A stretch of DNA of 22,701 nt from Alcanivorax sp. UBA4485 (GTDB lineage: Bacteria; Pseudomonadota; Gammaproteobacteria; Pseudomonadales; Alcanivoracaceae). The stretch is from assembly GCA_002389055.1 (NCBI GenBank), contig DGNT01000056.1, positions 1-22,701 on the forward strand, in the 5' to 3' direction. The notes below the pieces were generated by a model. The model searched no databases. It had not been told where the DNA came from and saw nothing but the letters and a program-made list of their open reading frames with translations. Below, in pieces: positions 21,332-22,701 of this stretch. Numbering within the stretch: the stretch's first letter is position 1; every line of letters starts with the position of its first letter. A program made the translations under genes and the position numbers.

Positions 21332-22701
21332 CTACTGGCGCCAGAACAGCGGCGTGAACAACACCAGGAAGGTGAAAATCTCCAGGCGGCCGAGCAGCAT
21401 CAGCAGGGTCATCATCCACTTGGCTTCGTCGGTGATGTTGGCGAAGCCGCCACCCACCTGGCCGATGCCCACGCCCAGGTTGTTGATCGACGCGGCCACC
21501 GCGCTCACCGCGGTGGTCAGGTCCATGCCGGTCATGGTGAACAGCAGGGTGAAGATCACCGACAGGGTGATGTATACGCCCACGAACCCCCACACCGCCT
21601 GCAGCACCCGGTCGTTGACCACGTGCTTCCCAAAGCGCAGCGCGAAGACGCCGTTGGGATAGATCAACCGGCGCAGCTCGCGGATGCTATGGCGGAACAC
21701 CAGCGCGGCGCGCACCACTTTCATACCGGCCGCCGTGGAGCCGGCACAGCCACCGATAAAACTGGTGAGCACCAGCAGCAATGGAATAAAGCCCGGCCAC
21801 GCCGCCGCGTTGGTGCTGGTCAGGCCGGTGCCGGTGCCGAACGACGCCACCTGGAAGGCCGCGTGGCGGGTAGCTTCGCCGGGCTCTTCGTGAATGCCGA
21901 AAACCAGCAGGCCGCCGCCCACCATCAGCATGTAAAGGAGCATCAGGCCGAGGAAGAAGCGGCATTCCGGATCTTGTAGATAGGCCAGCAATGTCTTGCC
22001 CCGCCACACTGCGAAATGCAGCGCGAAACTGATGCCGCCGATCAGCATGAACACGGTGGCGATAATGTCGATGGGTGTGCTGTTCCAATAGGCCATGGAG
22101 GCGTCGTGGGTGGAGAAGCCGCCGGTGGAGACGGTGCTGAAGCTGTGGCAGATGGCATCGAACAGCGTCATGCCGGCCAGCCAGTAGGCCAGCGCGCAGG
22201 CGATGGTGATCGCCAGGTAGACGTACCACAGCGCTTTGGCGGTCTCGGCGATGCGCGGCGTCAGCTTGGACTCTTTCATCGGCCCGGGAATTTCCGCCTT
22301 GTACAGCTGCATGCCACCAATGCCCAGCATCGGCAGAATCGCCACCGCCAGCACGATTACGCCCATGCCGCCCAGCCACTGCAGCTGCTGGCGGTAGAAC
22401 AGCATCGATTTGGGCAGATCGTCCAGGTCGGACAGCACCGTGGCGCCGGTGGTGGTGAGGCCGGACACGGACTCGAATACCGCGTCGGTGAAGCCCACTG
22501 GCACCGCCTCGGAGATCAGCATCGGCAGCGCGCCGATCACCCCCAGCACCGACCAGAACAGGGTCACCACCAGGAAGCCGTCGCGCACCTGCAGCTCGGC
22601 ACGCTGGCGGAAGAACGGCAGCCACAGGGCCAGGCCCAGCAGCATGGAAATGGTGAACGACACCAGGAAGGGGCCTTCGCTGCCGTCCCGGTACAGATAG
22701 G
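21332..22701 (-). CDS. trkH: TrkH-type potassium uptake protein, 5' end beyond window
   Basis: This is the membrane subunit of the Trk potassium uptake system, which works with the peripheral TrkA. The C-terminal 456 residues are visible out of about 480; the frame runs off the window edge, and GTG at 22663 is only an internal codon. The four selectivity-filter loops are SGLTTTGATVL, STVSTGGFSTHD, FGTGTGLTSTN and INNLGVGIGQ. GGCAGSTAAGMKVVR is the conserved cytoplasmic helix. Hydrophobic segments alternate through the whole length. TrkA is not in the window. The gene ends in FTPLFWRQ, typical of the family, and is convergent with the amidohydrolase gene with a single base between stops. Confidence 0.95.
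   Translation of the reverse strand, partial: YLYRDGSEGPFLVSFTISMLLGLALWLPFFRQRAELQVRDGFLVVTLFWSVLGVIGALPMLISEAVPVGFTDAVFESVSGLTTTGATVLSDLDDLPKSMLFYRQQLQWLGGMGVIVLAVAILPMLGIGGMQLYKAEIPGPMKESKLTPRIAETAKALWYVYLAITIACALAYWLAGMTLFDAICHSFSTVSTGGFSTHDASMAYWNSTPIDIIATVFMLIGGISFALHFAVWRGKTLLAYLQDPECRFFLGLMLLYMLMVGGGLLVFGIHEEPGEATRHAAFQVASFGTGTGLTSTNAAAWPGFIPLLLVLTSFIGGCAGSTAAGMKVVRAALVFRHSIRELRRLIYPNGVFALRFGKHVVNDRVLQAVWGFVGVYITLSVIFTLLFTMTGMDLTTAVSAVAASINNLGVGIGQVGGGFANITDEAKWMMTLLMLLGRLEIFTFLVLFTPLFWRQ

Overview
The window looks like chromosomal DNA of a hydrocarbon-degrading marine gammaproteobacterium, most likely Alcanivorax or a close relative. The reasons are high GC with strong G/C third-position bias, the yggS-proC-yggT order, an AlkB alkane 1-monooxygenase divergent from a GntR-type regulator, and a high density of acyl-CoA enzymes. 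No complete mobile element, rRNA, tRNA or CRISPR array was found.

Layout. Positions 1-2135: 3' part of yggS, then proC and yggT. Positions 2169-5989: acyl-CoA and lipid genes (RhlG-like SDR, double hot-dog thioesterase, HMG-CoA lyase, membrane-anchored lipase). Positions 6155-9208: a 1017-residue lipoprotein with Ig-like (SbsA/Big_5-type) repeats. Positions 9263-10958: OsmC protein and an acyl-CoA dehydrogenase. Positions about 10990-15290: an accessory block with plainly lower GC and relaxed codon use, holding a DUF2254 membrane protein, a LysE exporter, a GNAT acetyltransferase, a NTP_transf_6 nucleotidyltransferase, a GFA-family protein and an orphan HigA-like regulator. One gap in this block has features of an integron attC site. 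Positions 15302-16377: native-looking PaaI thioesterase and divergent TetR regulator. Positions 16382-17344: a single AT-rich FRG-domain gene between imperfect inverted repeats. Positions 17354-19374: gntR-alkB, followed by a classic terminator. Positions 19430-22701: an atypical crotonase, an amidohydrolase and the truncated trkH.

How it fits together. AlkB starts alkane oxidation. The acyl-CoA dehydrogenase, crotonase-fold protein, thioesterases, HMG-CoA lyase, SDR and lipase would act on the resulting fatty acyl chains and on leucine or ketone-body intermediates. Several of these genes carry their own palindromic operator-like site (ACAD, PaaI/TetR, gntR/alkB, crotonase/amidohydrolase), which suggests separate local control rather than one operon. 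The most promising places for something undescribed are the FRG-gene insertion, the cassette-like accessory block with its self-regulated orphan antitoxin-like gene, and the large lipoprotein with its palindromic upstream region.
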